A stretch of 26,103 bases of DNA from JALVCQ01 sp964452325 (GTDB lineage Bacteria > Bacteroidota > Bacteroidia > JAADEI01 > JALVCQ01): the NCBI GenBank assembly GCA_964452325.1, contig CAYVLB010000011.1, forward strand, positions 1 to 26,103, written 5' to 3'. Positions 17,479-24,708 of this stretch are shown here, piece after piece. Positions within the stretch are counted from its first letter, which is position 1. The number at the start of each line of letters is the position of its first letter. A program made the position numbers and the translations under genes. The notes beneath the pieces were generated by a model. The model saw nothing but the letters and a program-made list of their open reading frames with translations. It was not told the origin of the DNA and searched no databases.

Positions 17479-18621
17479 CTATCGGTTCGATGCGTTCATC
17501 CACCGATGCAGTGCGTTGATAAATGACGAATATACAGTTTGAGGACTATACTGTTGGATAATGAGGCGGCGGGCGGCGTGGCTGATTCGGGTAAGGTGTT
17601 GGGGATTTTGAAGGGTATTCATTAGGGCATTGGCCCATTGGCGGGGGTCGTAGGGTGGTGGCATGGAAAGATAGTGATGTGATGCAATGAAGTCTGTTCC
17701 TGCGAAAGCATCGTCAGAGGCGGCGATGGGTACGCCCCCTGCTGCCAGCTCTAAGGCACGACTACGAAAGCCATACCGTCCTTCCCATGGAAGGAGTGCT
17801 AAGGTCATGCGTGACAACAAGGATGTTGGATTATCAACGTGCCCATGACTGATAATTCCTTCGTGGGGGGTGCTGGCAGAATGGGTGCCTTCTCCAGCTA
17901 AGTGAAGCTCAGCATCAGTGCTTTCCGATCGAAGATGGATGATGACTTTCCGGAGAAATCGTATGTGTTTTCGGTTCCGTTCGGATGTGAGGCTACCATA
18001 GTAAAAGAAACGGGGGGGATTAAGGGACAGGTGCCACACGTAGGGATGTGTACTGACATCAATACTCATTGGACAGTAAAGGGTGGGATATCCGAGGCGG
18101 CACAAATAATGATACTCTTCACGATTGATGGCGATAAGCAAATCAAATTGTTCATAGGCGGCTTCTTCATAACTCCGATATGGGGGGTGGGCCCACCATA
18201 GCACGTTGTGAAGATCACATGCGGTACGTATACCTTGCTGGCGGAGTCGGGCGGATACTGGTGCATAGTGAACATACTCGAAGAGAATGAGCTCGTATTG
18301 CCTCCACAATGGGGCATCTGCGGGGAAGCTGCTTTCAACCCAAGCAGGGAGTTGAAAAACCGATGGCCGAACTTTGGATATTCGACTCCGCACGTGTCCC
18401 CATATCCGTGTGATAAGGGATACGCGGGGGCGTACCCACAGGATCTTTCGGAATGTCTTTTGGAGGGCATGTTTAGTGGATGTGTCTAATGGAGGACCAA
18501 CCCATAACAGGTCGACTGCAAACGTTTCGGACAAAACCTTTGCGATAGATGCTACCCGTTGTCGTTGTCCGCTGATACCCGGCAACGGCAGTACATGCGA
18601 TACGATCAGCAGCTGCTGCAT
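17479..18621 (-). CDS. Glycosyltransferase, GT4-like (GT-B fold)
   Basis: A 380-residue cytosolic or membrane-associated glycosyltransferase. The N-terminus L-L-I-V-S-H-V-L-P-L-P-G-I-S-G-Q-R-Q-R matches the acceptor domain of GT4 enzymes, where the Gly-rich loop contacts the nucleotide sugar. The C-terminal half has F-F-Y-Y-G-S-L, then L-H-L-A-G-E-G, a short linker, and P-W-E-G-R-Y-G-F-R-S-R-A-L-E-L-A-A-G-G-V. The latter is the E-x7-E-like donor-binding motif followed by the usual A-x-G-x-P strand. Donor and acceptor cannot be deduced; likely roles are O-antigen, exopolysaccharide or protein glycosylation. It stands alone, with no other sugar genes nearby, so it is not part of a polysaccharide cluster here. 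It begins 9 bases after htrA. Composition on the + strand is strongly G-rich, unlike htrA upstream. Confidence 0.85.
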   Translation of the reverse strand: MQQLLIVSHVLPLPGISGQRQRVASIAKVLSETFAVDLLWVGPPLDTSTKHALQKTFRKILWVRPRVSLITRIWGHVRSRISKVRPSVFQLPAWVESSFPADAPLWRQYELILFEYVHYAPVSARLRQQGIRTACDLHNVLWWAHPPYRSYEEAAYEQFDLLIAINREEYHYLCRLGYPTLYCPMSIDVSTHPYVWHLSLNPPRFFYYGSLTSERNRKHIRFLRKVIIHLRSESTDAELHLAGEGTHSASTPHEGIISHGHVDNPTSLLSRMTLALLPWEGRYGFRSRALELAAGGVPIAASDDAFAGTDFIASHHYLSMPPPYDPRQWANALMNTLQNPQHLTRISHAARRLIIQQYSPQTVYSSFINALHRWMNASNR

Positions 18622-18630
18622 CCAGCGGAG

Positions 18631-20136
18631 TTAGTGTTCTATCAAGAAGCCACTCAGCGTATGTAAGCTGCCATCAGGATAAATCAGCTTGAAAAGAATA
18701 CGCCCCTGCTTTCGTTGGAGGATACGATCTACATCGCGGGGGTCTCCAATCCGTACCGCATCAATGGCATAGAGGATTGACCCTTCCGGTACCCCCAACA
18801 GGTGAAGATAGCTTTTGGGATGCAGCTCGTGTATGACAACGCCCTGTTGAATGCCATATCGAACCTTTTCGGCACTGGAAAGTGGCCGAAGCCGTGCCCT
18901 CAAAATTTTCGAATCAACCGATTTCAGCGGTTGGGTCAATTGGGGTTTTCCCACGGCATTGGTAAGGGTCAGTTCGATCGTTTGTTCATGGCCATTTCGC
19001 CATATGTGGACAGGGACCTTATCCCCTGGTCGATGAAGGGCCAATCGTTCGTCAAACTCTGCGCGATTGCGCGTTGAATGCCCATCAATACTTAAAATGA
19101 CATCACCCTCCCGTAATCCTTCCTGGCCTGCCAGTGACCCCCGCGGGATGTGAATCACCAACACGCCTTGCAATGTTGTGTCGACGCGTTGAAGCACTTC
19201 ATCGTCGATGTCCTTAAAGTGGGCAGGGATAAAGGCACGCTGTACGACCCCAAACTCGATAATATCTTCCACCACTTTACGGACAATATTTACCGGTACC
19301 GCAAATCCGTAGCCAATGTATGACCCTGTTTTGGAAAGGATAGCGGTGTTGACTCCGATCAGTCGTCCTTGAAGATCTACCAATGCACCGCCACTGTTGC
19401 CCGGATTGATGGCGGCATCGGTTTGAATAAACGATTCAATTGAAAAAGGAGAATTTGAATTGACGTCAATGCGCCGGCCTTTGGCACTAACAATACCGGC
19501 AGTCACTGATGAGGTTAAATTAAACGGATTGCCTACTGCCAAGACCCATTCGCCAATGCGGACACTGTCGGAGTTGCCCAACACAATGGCGGGAAGATTG
19601 CTCCGATCCACTTTCAAAAGTGCCAAATCGGTAGATGGGTCGGTGCCTATTACCTGGGCTAGATATTCCTTCTTTGAGTCTGAAAATACCACATACAATT
19701 TCTCGGCATTTTTGATGACGTGATGATTGGTGACAATATACCCTTCTGGATGAATAATCACACCTGATCCAGAAGTGACGATGGCTTCTTCGAGGTAATA
19801 TCCACCGCCCCAAAACCAGTCCCATCCCCAAGGGATATATCGTCGGCCGGTACCAGTGCCTTTGATAAACACAACTGATCGGGCGGCTTTTTCACTTGCT
19901 GCCGCAAAGACGCGGTTGAGTGTGAATGCGTCCAGGGGGGGGGTATCATTTTTTCCATAAGTTGTTGGGTGGCTCAATACTGTGGTGACGTTGCTATTGG
20001 TGTCTTTGGCGGAAAGGACAATGAGCCGATGCTCAAGTTCCCGCAGGCGATGTCTAAAATACACCAAGGATACTACCCATCCAACCGCGATCAAAGTAAG
20101 AATAACCGGTGTCCAGCGAGGCCTGTTGTTCATCAT
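18631..20136 (-). CDS. htrA: HtrA/Deg-family serine protease, membrane-anchored, two PDZ domains
   Basis: A 501-residue envelope quality-control protease. A single transmembrane segment (about residues 8-27) with no cleavage site is followed by a short helical stretch, so it is anchored in the inner membrane with a periplasmic body. The trypsin-like domain has the complete triad H139 (T-N-H-H-V), D170 (S-T-D-L-A-L-L) and S248 (G-N-S-G-G). PDZ1 spans about 310-390 (G-L-R-E-G-D-V-I-L-S-I-D-G) and a more divergent PDZ2 about 415-495. Residues 100-116 form a Trp/Gly/Tyr-rich insertion where DegP has its LA loop. A C9 tract encodes T-P-P-L near residue 66. It follows the DUF1573 gene by 3 bases. 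It would degrade or refold misfolded envelope proteins; the anchor recalls DegS, the two PDZ domains DegP. Confidence 0.93.
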   Translation of the reverse strand: MMNNRPRWTPVILTLIAVGWVVSLVYFRHRLRELEHRLIVLSAKDTNSNVTTVLSHPTTYGKNDTPPLDAFTLNRVFAAASEKAARSVVFIKGTGTGRRYIPWGWDWFWGGGYYLEEAIVTSGSGVIIHPEGYIVTNHHVIKNAEKLYVVFSDSKKEYLAQVIGTDPSTDLALLKVDRSNLPAIVLGNSDSVRIGEWVLAVGNPFNLTSSVTAGIVSAKGRRIDVNSNSPFSIESFIQTDAAINPGNSGGALVDLQGRLIGVNTAILSKTGSYIGYGFAVPVNIVRKVVEDIIEFGVVQRAFIPAHFKDIDDEVLQRVDTTLQGVLVIHIPRGSLAGQEGLREGDVILSIDGHSTRNRAEFDERLALHRPGDKVPVHIWRNGHEQTIELTLTNAVGKPQLTQPLKSVDSKILRARLRPLSSAEKVRYGIQQGVVIHELHPKSYLHLLGVPEGSILYAIDAVRIGDPRDVDRILQRKQGRILFKLIYPDGSLHTLSGFLIEH

Positions 20137-20139
20137 TAA

Positions 20140-21243
20140 TTATTCATCTTTAGTTGGTCGGACATCGGCATGGATTTGCAACATGATTTCTTGCTGGAGG
20201 GGATCATTGGTATAGATCCATACTTGCCGTTGTTGGCGTCCATAGCCACGTCCTTCAAACCGGATGGTAATGCGGGAAGTATCTCCTGGCAAGAGCTCAC
20301 TTTTCACTGGATGTGATACCGTACATCCGCATGATGAACGTGTTGAACGTATGTAAAGTACCCCGTTGCCTTCGTTCCAGAATTTGATGTCTGCTGATAC
20401 GGTGTCTCCCTTGGGTACGATGCCGAAATCGTGCGAAAGTTTTTCGAGGACAATTCGGGGTTGATCTTGATAGATGGTTTTCGGGTTTTCCGTAAGGGCA
20501 GGTTCCACATGGGCGGCTACATATAGCAATTTTCGAGGAGAGAGGGAATCGTCGGTAATGAGCGTATAAGGTAAAGTGACCATCCCGTATTGGTCTTGTA
20601 AGGCCGATCGAAAAACAATTTCGAAAGAATCAATAGTGCCAGGAGCAATGGTCTTTGGAAGTCGGGCATGGATGTATTGGGGCGCATCGAGGGCATAAAT
20701 TGTCACCGGCACATTCGAAGGATTATATACTGGCACAAATGACGTTTGCATTTGGTCTTTGCGTAGGCGACCCACGTAATGAGAGATGAATCGGAAACGA
20801 AGTAGTCCATCTCGATGGGAAAACTCTTGATCTGGATCTTTAGGTTTTGGTTTGACATAGCCGCTAATACGCAGCAGATGAAGGCGCGGATTGGTATTGG
20901 CAAATACACTAATCGTCTTTGTGAACTTGCCAGGACGACCATTGGGATCATATTGGACCTTGATAAATCCTTCCTTTCCTGGCCGAATGGGTTTTTCGGA
21001 AAACGAAGGTACTGTGCATCCACAATTCGACTTGACCCGTTCGATAATCAATGGCACCTTGCCACAATTGCGAAACTTAAAAGTATATTCATACAGGTTT
21101 CCGTCTTGTTCAAGGGTACCGAAATCAAATATCATCCGATCAAACTTGATGCAAGCGGTCGGCCCCGACTGGGCATATCCCCCCAAGGGATATCCAATGC
21201 CAATCACTGCCACGAAAATACCCGTCAATAGCCTATGTTTCAT
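20140..21243 (-). CDS. Secreted protein with two DUF1573 domains
   Basis: A 367-residue exported protein. Residues 1-25 are a signal peptide (hydrophobic core, then G-G-Y-A-Q). Two DUF1573 immunoglobulin-like domains are visible. The first (about 38-130) has D-F-G-T-L-x-x-D-G and S-N-C-G-C-T-V-P. The second (about 265-362) has D-F-G-I-V-P-K-G-D and S-S-C-G-C-T-V-S. Each carries the family hallmark C-G-C-T and ends in I-x-G-Y-V or an equivalent strand. The middle region (150-255) is another beta-rich, Ig-like segment without the CGC motif. DUF1573 proteins are widespread in Bacteroidota and resemble ASH/MSP-type domains, but their function is not known. It shares a 4-base ATGA overlap with ribD and precedes htrA by 3 bases, so co-translation is likely. 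A link to envelope protein folding is inference. Confidence 0.9.
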   Translation of the reverse strand: MKHRLLTGIFVAVIGIGYPLGGYAQSGPTACIKFDRMIFDFGTLEQDGNLYEYTFKFRNCGKVPLIIERVKSNCGCTVPSFSEKPIRPGKEGFIKVQYDPNGRPGKFTKTISVFANTNPRLHLLRISGYVKPKPKDPDQEFSHRDGLLRFRFISHYVGRLRKDQMQTSFVPVYNPSNVPVTIYALDAPQYIHARLPKTIAPGTIDSFEIVFRSALQDQYGMVTLPYTLITDDSLSPRKLLYVAAHVEPALTENPKTIYQDQPRIVLEKLSHDFGIVPKGDTVSADIKFWNEGNGVLYIRSTRSSCGCTVSHPVKSELLPGDTSRITIRFEGRGYGRQQRQVWIYTNDPLQQEIMLQIHADVRPTKDE

Positions 21244-22286
21244 AAGTACCGATTTTGATGATTTTTGAATATGAAAATATGGTTGTCGTCCACAACGTAA
21301 CGGGCCACGCAGACGCCGTTGAAAGAAGGAGATGGGATGCCTTGCCCGACGGTTGTTTCACTGACAATCAGGCGTATTTCATCCCACATATCAGAAAGAA
21401 TCCACGACCGGAGTAGTGATGCGCCGCCCTCGACCATGACAGAAACAATTTGGCGTTGGTAGAGCCAGTCCAATACCCGACGTATTGATGCGATTTTGTG
21501 TTGCGAAGAACTAACGTTAGAGATTGGAGGGTTGGTTTCAGTAGCGTTGAAAATGAGCGTCGGCACCTTTTGTTGTTGAAAAGCAACGGGAAGCGGCACC
21601 CTTGGACGAGTGGCAAATACCACACGCCATGGCTGATATCCCGGCCAGTGACGAACGGTCAGGCAGGCATTGTCATTATGAATGGTATGGTCCGTGACCA
21701 ACACGGCGTGTTCGCGGCTTCTCCACCTATGGACGAGAATATTGACGATTTCGTTGCTTACAGGCAACCGTTGGCCACGAATGCCAATGATGCCATCTAG
21801 GGTTTGTGCCCATTTTAAGATTACATAGGGTCGGCGCTGTTGATGATAGGTGAAAAAGCGTCGGTTCAGTCGTCGTGCTTCTTCGGACAGCACGCCCGTT
21901 CGAAGCAATACTCCCCGATCTTGGAGGTAGGCAATGCCCCGTCCTGCCACGAGATGATTGGGGTCTTCAGTGGCGATAACCACACGCTTTACCCGTTTCT
22001 CCACCACATAGGGTGCACATGGAGGGGTCTTCCCATAATGGCTACATGGCTCTAGGGTAACATAAAGGGTGCTTTCCATCGCCACTTCCTCGGGAATGCC
22101 CTCCAGGGCAATGCGTTCGGCATGAGCACCTCCGGCCCGCTGATGCCACCCTTCACCGATAATGCGGTTTCGGTGGACCAATACGGCACCCACATATGGA
22201 TTGGGGAAAACCTGCCCATCTGCCAGCTTTGCTAAATCTAAGGCCCGTTGCATCCACACCTTATCGTTACCATCGGATATTTGCAT
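21240..22286 (-). CDS. ribD: Bifunctional riboflavin biosynthesis protein RibD
   Basis: About 348 residues, catalysing the second and third steps of riboflavin synthesis: deamination of the pyrimidine from RibA and NADPH reduction of its ribosyl group. The N-terminal deaminase zinc site is H-A-E-R and P-C-S-H-Y-G-K-T-P-P-C. The N-terminal phrase M-Q-R-A-L-D-L-A-K-L and N-P-Y-V-G-A-V-L-V are typical. The reductase half begins around R-R-P-Y-V-I-L-K-W-A-Q-T-L-D-G and contains V-M-V-E-G-G-A-S-L-L near the C-terminus. The open frame reaches ATG 22364, but that adds 26 residues with no family likeness and would run deep into prmC. ATG 22286 or 22298 gives a normal start. It is the first gene of the - strand cluster. 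Its stop overlaps the DUF1573 start as ATGA. Confidence 0.93.
   Translation of the reverse strand: MQISDGNDKVWMQRALDLAKLADGQVFPNPYVGAVLVHRNRIIGEGWHQRAGGAHAERIALEGIPEEVAMESTLYVTLEPCSHYGKTPPCAPYVVEKRVKRVVIATEDPNHLVAGRGIAYLQDRGVLLRTGVLSEEARRLNRRFFTYHQQRRPYVILKWAQTLDGIIGIRGQRLPVSNEIVNILVHRWRSREHAVLVTDHTIHNDNACLTVRHWPGYQPWRVVFATRPRVPLPVAFQQQKVPTLIFNATETNPPISNVSSSQHKIASIRRVLDWLYQRQIVSVMVEGGASLLRSWILSDMWDEIRLIVSETTVGQGIPSPSFNGVCVARYVVDDNHIFIFKNHQNRYL
22276..22283 (+). promoter_or_regulatory. prmC: Weak candidate -7 element for prmC (GATATTTG)
   Basis: Seven of eight bases match TAnnTTTG, lying within the first codons of the divergent ribD gene. A start site 7 or so bases downstream would fall at about 22290, next to the prmC ATG at 22292, giving a nearly leaderless mRNA. 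No -33 box is clear. This rests on a single short motif. Confidence 0.2.
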
Positions 22287-22291
22287 GTGTG

Positions 22292-23131
22292 ATGACATTG
22301 CAGCAACTCTATTCCCTTCTTCGCAAACAGTTACAAAGAAAACATTCTTCAGATCATGCTGCATGGGTTGCTCGTTGTCTGATCCGATATGTTACCGGAC
22401 GTGAAGTGTGGACTGCACCCTCTCACATGGTTGATCATACTGCCTTACAACGTTTACAAGCGGCCATTCAACGTTTGGATGATGGCGAGCCCTTACAATA
22501 CGTCTTGGGTGAATGGGAATTCTTGGGAATTCCCTTGGAAGTGACACCGGATGTACTTATCCCTCGCCCCGAAACAGAATATCTCGTTCAGGGAGCCTTT
22601 GAAATGTGCCAAATACCTCCCCGAGTAATATGGGATGTGGGGACTGGCAGCGGATGTATTGCAATAGGAGTGAAGACCCATTGGCCAAATGCCAAAGTCT
22701 ATGCATTTGAAAAAAGCCCATCGGCTTTAACGGTTGCCCGACGCAATGCTCATCGTCACCAACTCCAAGTCAGATGGGTGGAGGCTGACTTTTTAGAGGT
22801 GGACCTAAACCAATGGCCCGTACCCGATTTGATAATCTCCAATCCGCCCTACTTGGAACGGGGTGTTGACATCGTCGCTCCCGAAGTACAGCTTTACGAA
22901 CCGGATATGGCAGTATATCCTCCGGGGGATCCGTTGATATTTTATCGGCGCATTGCTCAGTATGTCGTTCGGCACCCTCAAACAGCCCTTGCATTGGAAA
23001 TAAACCCCCGATTCCGTGACGAACTGATTCGGCTATTCGGTCGGTTGCTATTTATCCCGTCACCCATGTGGCATTCAGACTATTGTATGTGGATGTTGCC
23101 GGAAATCCCGAAGGGGAATATGAATCCATAG
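22292..23131 (+). CDS. prmC: Peptide chain release factor N5-glutamine methyltransferase PrmC
   Basis: A 279-residue HemK/PrmC enzyme that methylates the Gln of the GGQ motif in release factors RF1 and RF2, using SAM. The N-terminal helical domain leads to L-I-P-R-P-E-T-E (about residues 90-97). The SAM motif D-V-G-T-G-S-G-C-I-A follows, then the catalytic N-P-P-Y tetrad (about 180). The frame is open back to 22196, but the extra 32 residues do not look like PrmC. ATG 22292 gives the typical N-terminus and length (277 in E. coli). This start lies only 5 bases from the divergent ribD ATG at 22286, or overlaps it by 7 bases if ribD starts at 22298. The usual partner prfA is not adjacent. Confidence 0.94.
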   Translation: MTLQQLYSLLRKQLQRKHSSDHAAWVARCLIRYVTGREVWTAPSHMVDHTALQRLQAAIQRLDDGEPLQYVLGEWEFLGIPLEVTPDVLIPRPETEYLVQGAFEMCQIPPRVIWDVGTGSGCIAIGVKTHWPNAKVYAFEKSPSALTVARRNAHRHQLQVRWVEADFLEVDLNQWPVPDLIISNPPYLERGVDIVAPEVQLYEPDMAVYPPGDPLIFYRRIAQYVVRHPQTALALEINPRFRDELIRLFGRLLFIPSPMWHSDYCMWMLPEIPKGNMNP

Positions 23132-23148
23132 GTTCGCTACTTATCTTG

Positions 23149-23156
23149 TAGGTTTG
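23149..23156 (+). promoter_or_regulatory. ffh: Candidate ffh promoter, -7 element TAGGTTTG
   Basis: An exact TAnnTTTG match in the 51-base gap between prmC and ffh, 26 bases before the ffh ATG. A start near 23163 would leave a leader of about 20 bases. No convincing -33 element is visible. Confidence 0.45.
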
Positions 23157-23182
23157 CATGCCCTGGATGAAATGTACATGCC

Positions 23183-24508
23183 ATGTTTGAAAACCTGACG
23201 GAGCGTATCGAATCCGCCTTCGACAGATTGCGTGGCAAACGTCGAATTTCTGAAGTCAATGTTTCACAGACGATTAAGGAGATTCGGCGTGCCCTGTTGG
23301 CTGCAGATGTTCATTATCGCATTGCCAAAGAGTTTACCGAAGCAGTCAAAAAAGAAGCGATTGGCCAGGAGGTAGTCAAGTCTGTCACCCCAGGCCAGAT
23401 GCTTGTTAAAATAGTGCATGACAAGCTGGTTGAGCTAATGGGGGGTAGGGCAGTCCCATTGCAGCTAAAATCAAAGCCATCGGTGGTTCTCATGGCTGGG
23501 CTACAGGGGTCGGGTAAGACGACCTTTTCAGCAAAGCTGGCCAAAAAGATTAAGTCGGAGGGCAAGAAAGTGTTGTTGGTAGCAGCCGATGTGTATCGTC
23601 CTGCTGCCATTGATCAACTGAAAATCCTTGGCGAACAAGTCGGTGTAGATGTGTTTGCGATGGAGAATGTGGAGGACCCTCGTCAGATTGCCAGAGAAGC
23701 CCATGAGTATGCCCGCCGAAGTGGCTATTCGGTAGTAATTGTGGATACTGCAGGCCGCCTTTCGATTGATGAGGCCATGATGAGTGAGATACGGGATCTG
23801 CGAGATATCCTTCACCCCGATGAAATTCTTTTCGTCGTGGATGCAATGACAGGGCAAGATGCTGTTAATACTGCAAAGGCTTTCAATGAGGTACTGGATT
23901 ATACGGGCGTTGTCCTTACCAAACTTGATGGCGATGCTCGGGGGGGGGCAGCCCTCACAATCCGCAAAGTGGTCCATAAGCCCATTAAGTTTGTTGGTGT
24001 CGGTGAAAGACTCGATGATTTCATGCCGTTCCATCCGGAACGGATGGCTGGTCGTATCCTTGGAATGGGCGATGTGGTTACCCTTGTGGAAAAAGCGCAG
24101 CAGGTTGTCTCCGAAGCAGAAGCACGCCGCCTACAGAAAAAAATGGCGCAAAACAAGTTTGATTTTGAAGACCTTCTGCTTCAATTGCGCCAGATGCGAA
24201 AAATGGGAGGACTTAAAGACGTACTTTCCTTGATCCCCGGTATGGGGAAAATGATCAAACAGGTTGACCTTAACGAAGATGCTTTCAAGCATGTAGAAGC
24301 GATTATCTTGTCAATGAAGCCCAGTGAACGCCGCAAACCCGAGATTATTGACAAACAACGTAAAATCCGCATCGCCCGAGGCAGTGGTACTTCCGTTCAG
24401 CAAGTCAATCAGCTGCTCAAACAACTTCAGGAAATGCGCAAGTTGATGAAGCGAATGAACAAGCATGCGGGGTCGAAGTTCCCTAAGCGAAAACTATTTC
24501 GACACTGA
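23183..24508 (+). CDS. ffh: Signal recognition particle protein Ffh (SRP54)
   Basis: A 441-residue SRP GTPase that, with 4.5S RNA and FtsY, delivers nascent membrane and exported proteins to SecYEG. It has an N-terminal helical N domain (1-90). The G domain carries G106-L-Q-G-S-G-K-T-T114, D-T-A-G-R near 189, T-K-L-D-G-D-A-R-G-G near 247 and the closing G-V-G-E-R-L-D-D-F. The Met-rich M domain from about 300 contains I-P-G-M-G-K-M and the RNA-binding S-G-T-S-V-Q-Q-V-N. The C-terminus is basic (K-F-P-K-R-K). All GTPase motifs are intact. A G9 tract at 23940-23948 encodes the conserved R-G-G. By strand composition this gene lies on the apparent lagging strand. I find no SRP RNA gene beside it. 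Confidence 0.97.
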   Translation: MFENLTERIESAFDRLRGKRRISEVNVSQTIKEIRRALLAADVHYRIAKEFTEAVKKEAIGQEVVKSVTPGQMLVKIVHDKLVELMGGRAVPLQLKSKPSVVLMAGLQGSGKTTFSAKLAKKIKSEGKKVLLVAADVYRPAAIDQLKILGEQVGVDVFAMENVEDPRQIAREAHEYARRSGYSVVIVDTAGRLSIDEAMMSEIRDLRDILHPDEILFVVDAMTGQDAVNTAKAFNEVLDYTGVVLTKLDGDARGGAALTIRKVVHKPIKFVGVGERLDDFMPFHPERMAGRILGMGDVVTLVEKAQQVVSEAEARRLQKKMAQNKFDFEDLLLQLRQMRKMGGLKDVLSLIPGMGKMIKQVDLNEDAFKHVEAIILSMKPSERRKPEIIDKQRKIRIARGSGTSVQQVNQLLKQLQEMRKLMKRMNKHAGSKFPKRKLFRH

Positions 24509-24530
24509 CCTTGTCCTGGGGATAGGCCGT

Positions 24531-24550
24531 TTCCCATTCCCTCATGGGAA
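24531..24550 (+). terminator. Short hairpin after ffh (possible terminator)
   Basis: A perfect 7-base inverted repeat TTCCCAT / ATGGGAA with a 6-base loop begins 22 bases after the ffh stop. Two further G-U pairs can extend the stem. No T-tract follows, so it is not a classical intrinsic terminator and could simply be an mRNA 3'-end stabiliser. Confidence 0.25.
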
Positions 24551-24659
24551 GTCATGTGCCTCAAAGTAGTGGAGCGAAAGGTGAAATTAGGAAAAGGAGG
24601 GAGCTTTTTAGCGAACTATCGGTGCCAGTGCCCCAATATGAAAGGGATGCCCTACATGC

Positions 24660-24667
24660 TACTTTTG
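24660..24667 (+). promoter_or_regulatory. leuS: Candidate leuS promoter, -7 element TACTTTTG
   Basis: An exact TAnnTTTG match 41 bases before the leuS ATG. A start near 24674 would give a leader of about 35 bases. No clear -33 box. The same bases also encode a run of Leu codons in a small open frame, so the match may be coincidental. Confidence 0.4.
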
Positions 24668-24708
24668 CATCTACGCTGTGGAACCGTTGTTAAGAAAAGT
24701 TTCGATTC

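Larger units (their letters stand above)
24509..24708 (+). other. ffh-leuS intergenic region with no assigned gene
   Basis: This is the longest gap in the window (200 bases). It holds a short hairpin (24531-24550), an exact -7 promoter match (24660-24667) and two overlapping small open frames on the + strand. One runs from 24544 to 24693 (49 codons). The other runs from 24554 to 24712 (52 codons), and its stop overlaps the leuS ATG. Neither resembles a protein I recognise. I see no tRNA, SRP RNA or riboswitch consensus. Confidence 0.5.

Noticed and set aside
22287..22364. Upstream ATG 22364 as the ribD start.
   Set aside because: The added residues show no RibD similarity and would overlap prmC by 73 bases; internal starts at 22286/22298 fit the family.
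22514..22535. Repeated GGGAATTC with a palindromic GGGAATTCCC.
   Set aside because: It encodes the W-E-F-L-G-I-P phrase expected at this place in PrmC, so coding explains it.
24509..24708. SRP (4.5S) RNA gene next to ffh.
   Set aside because: I could not find the conserved GGAAG-type tetraloop helix or a long self-complementary hairpin in the gap.
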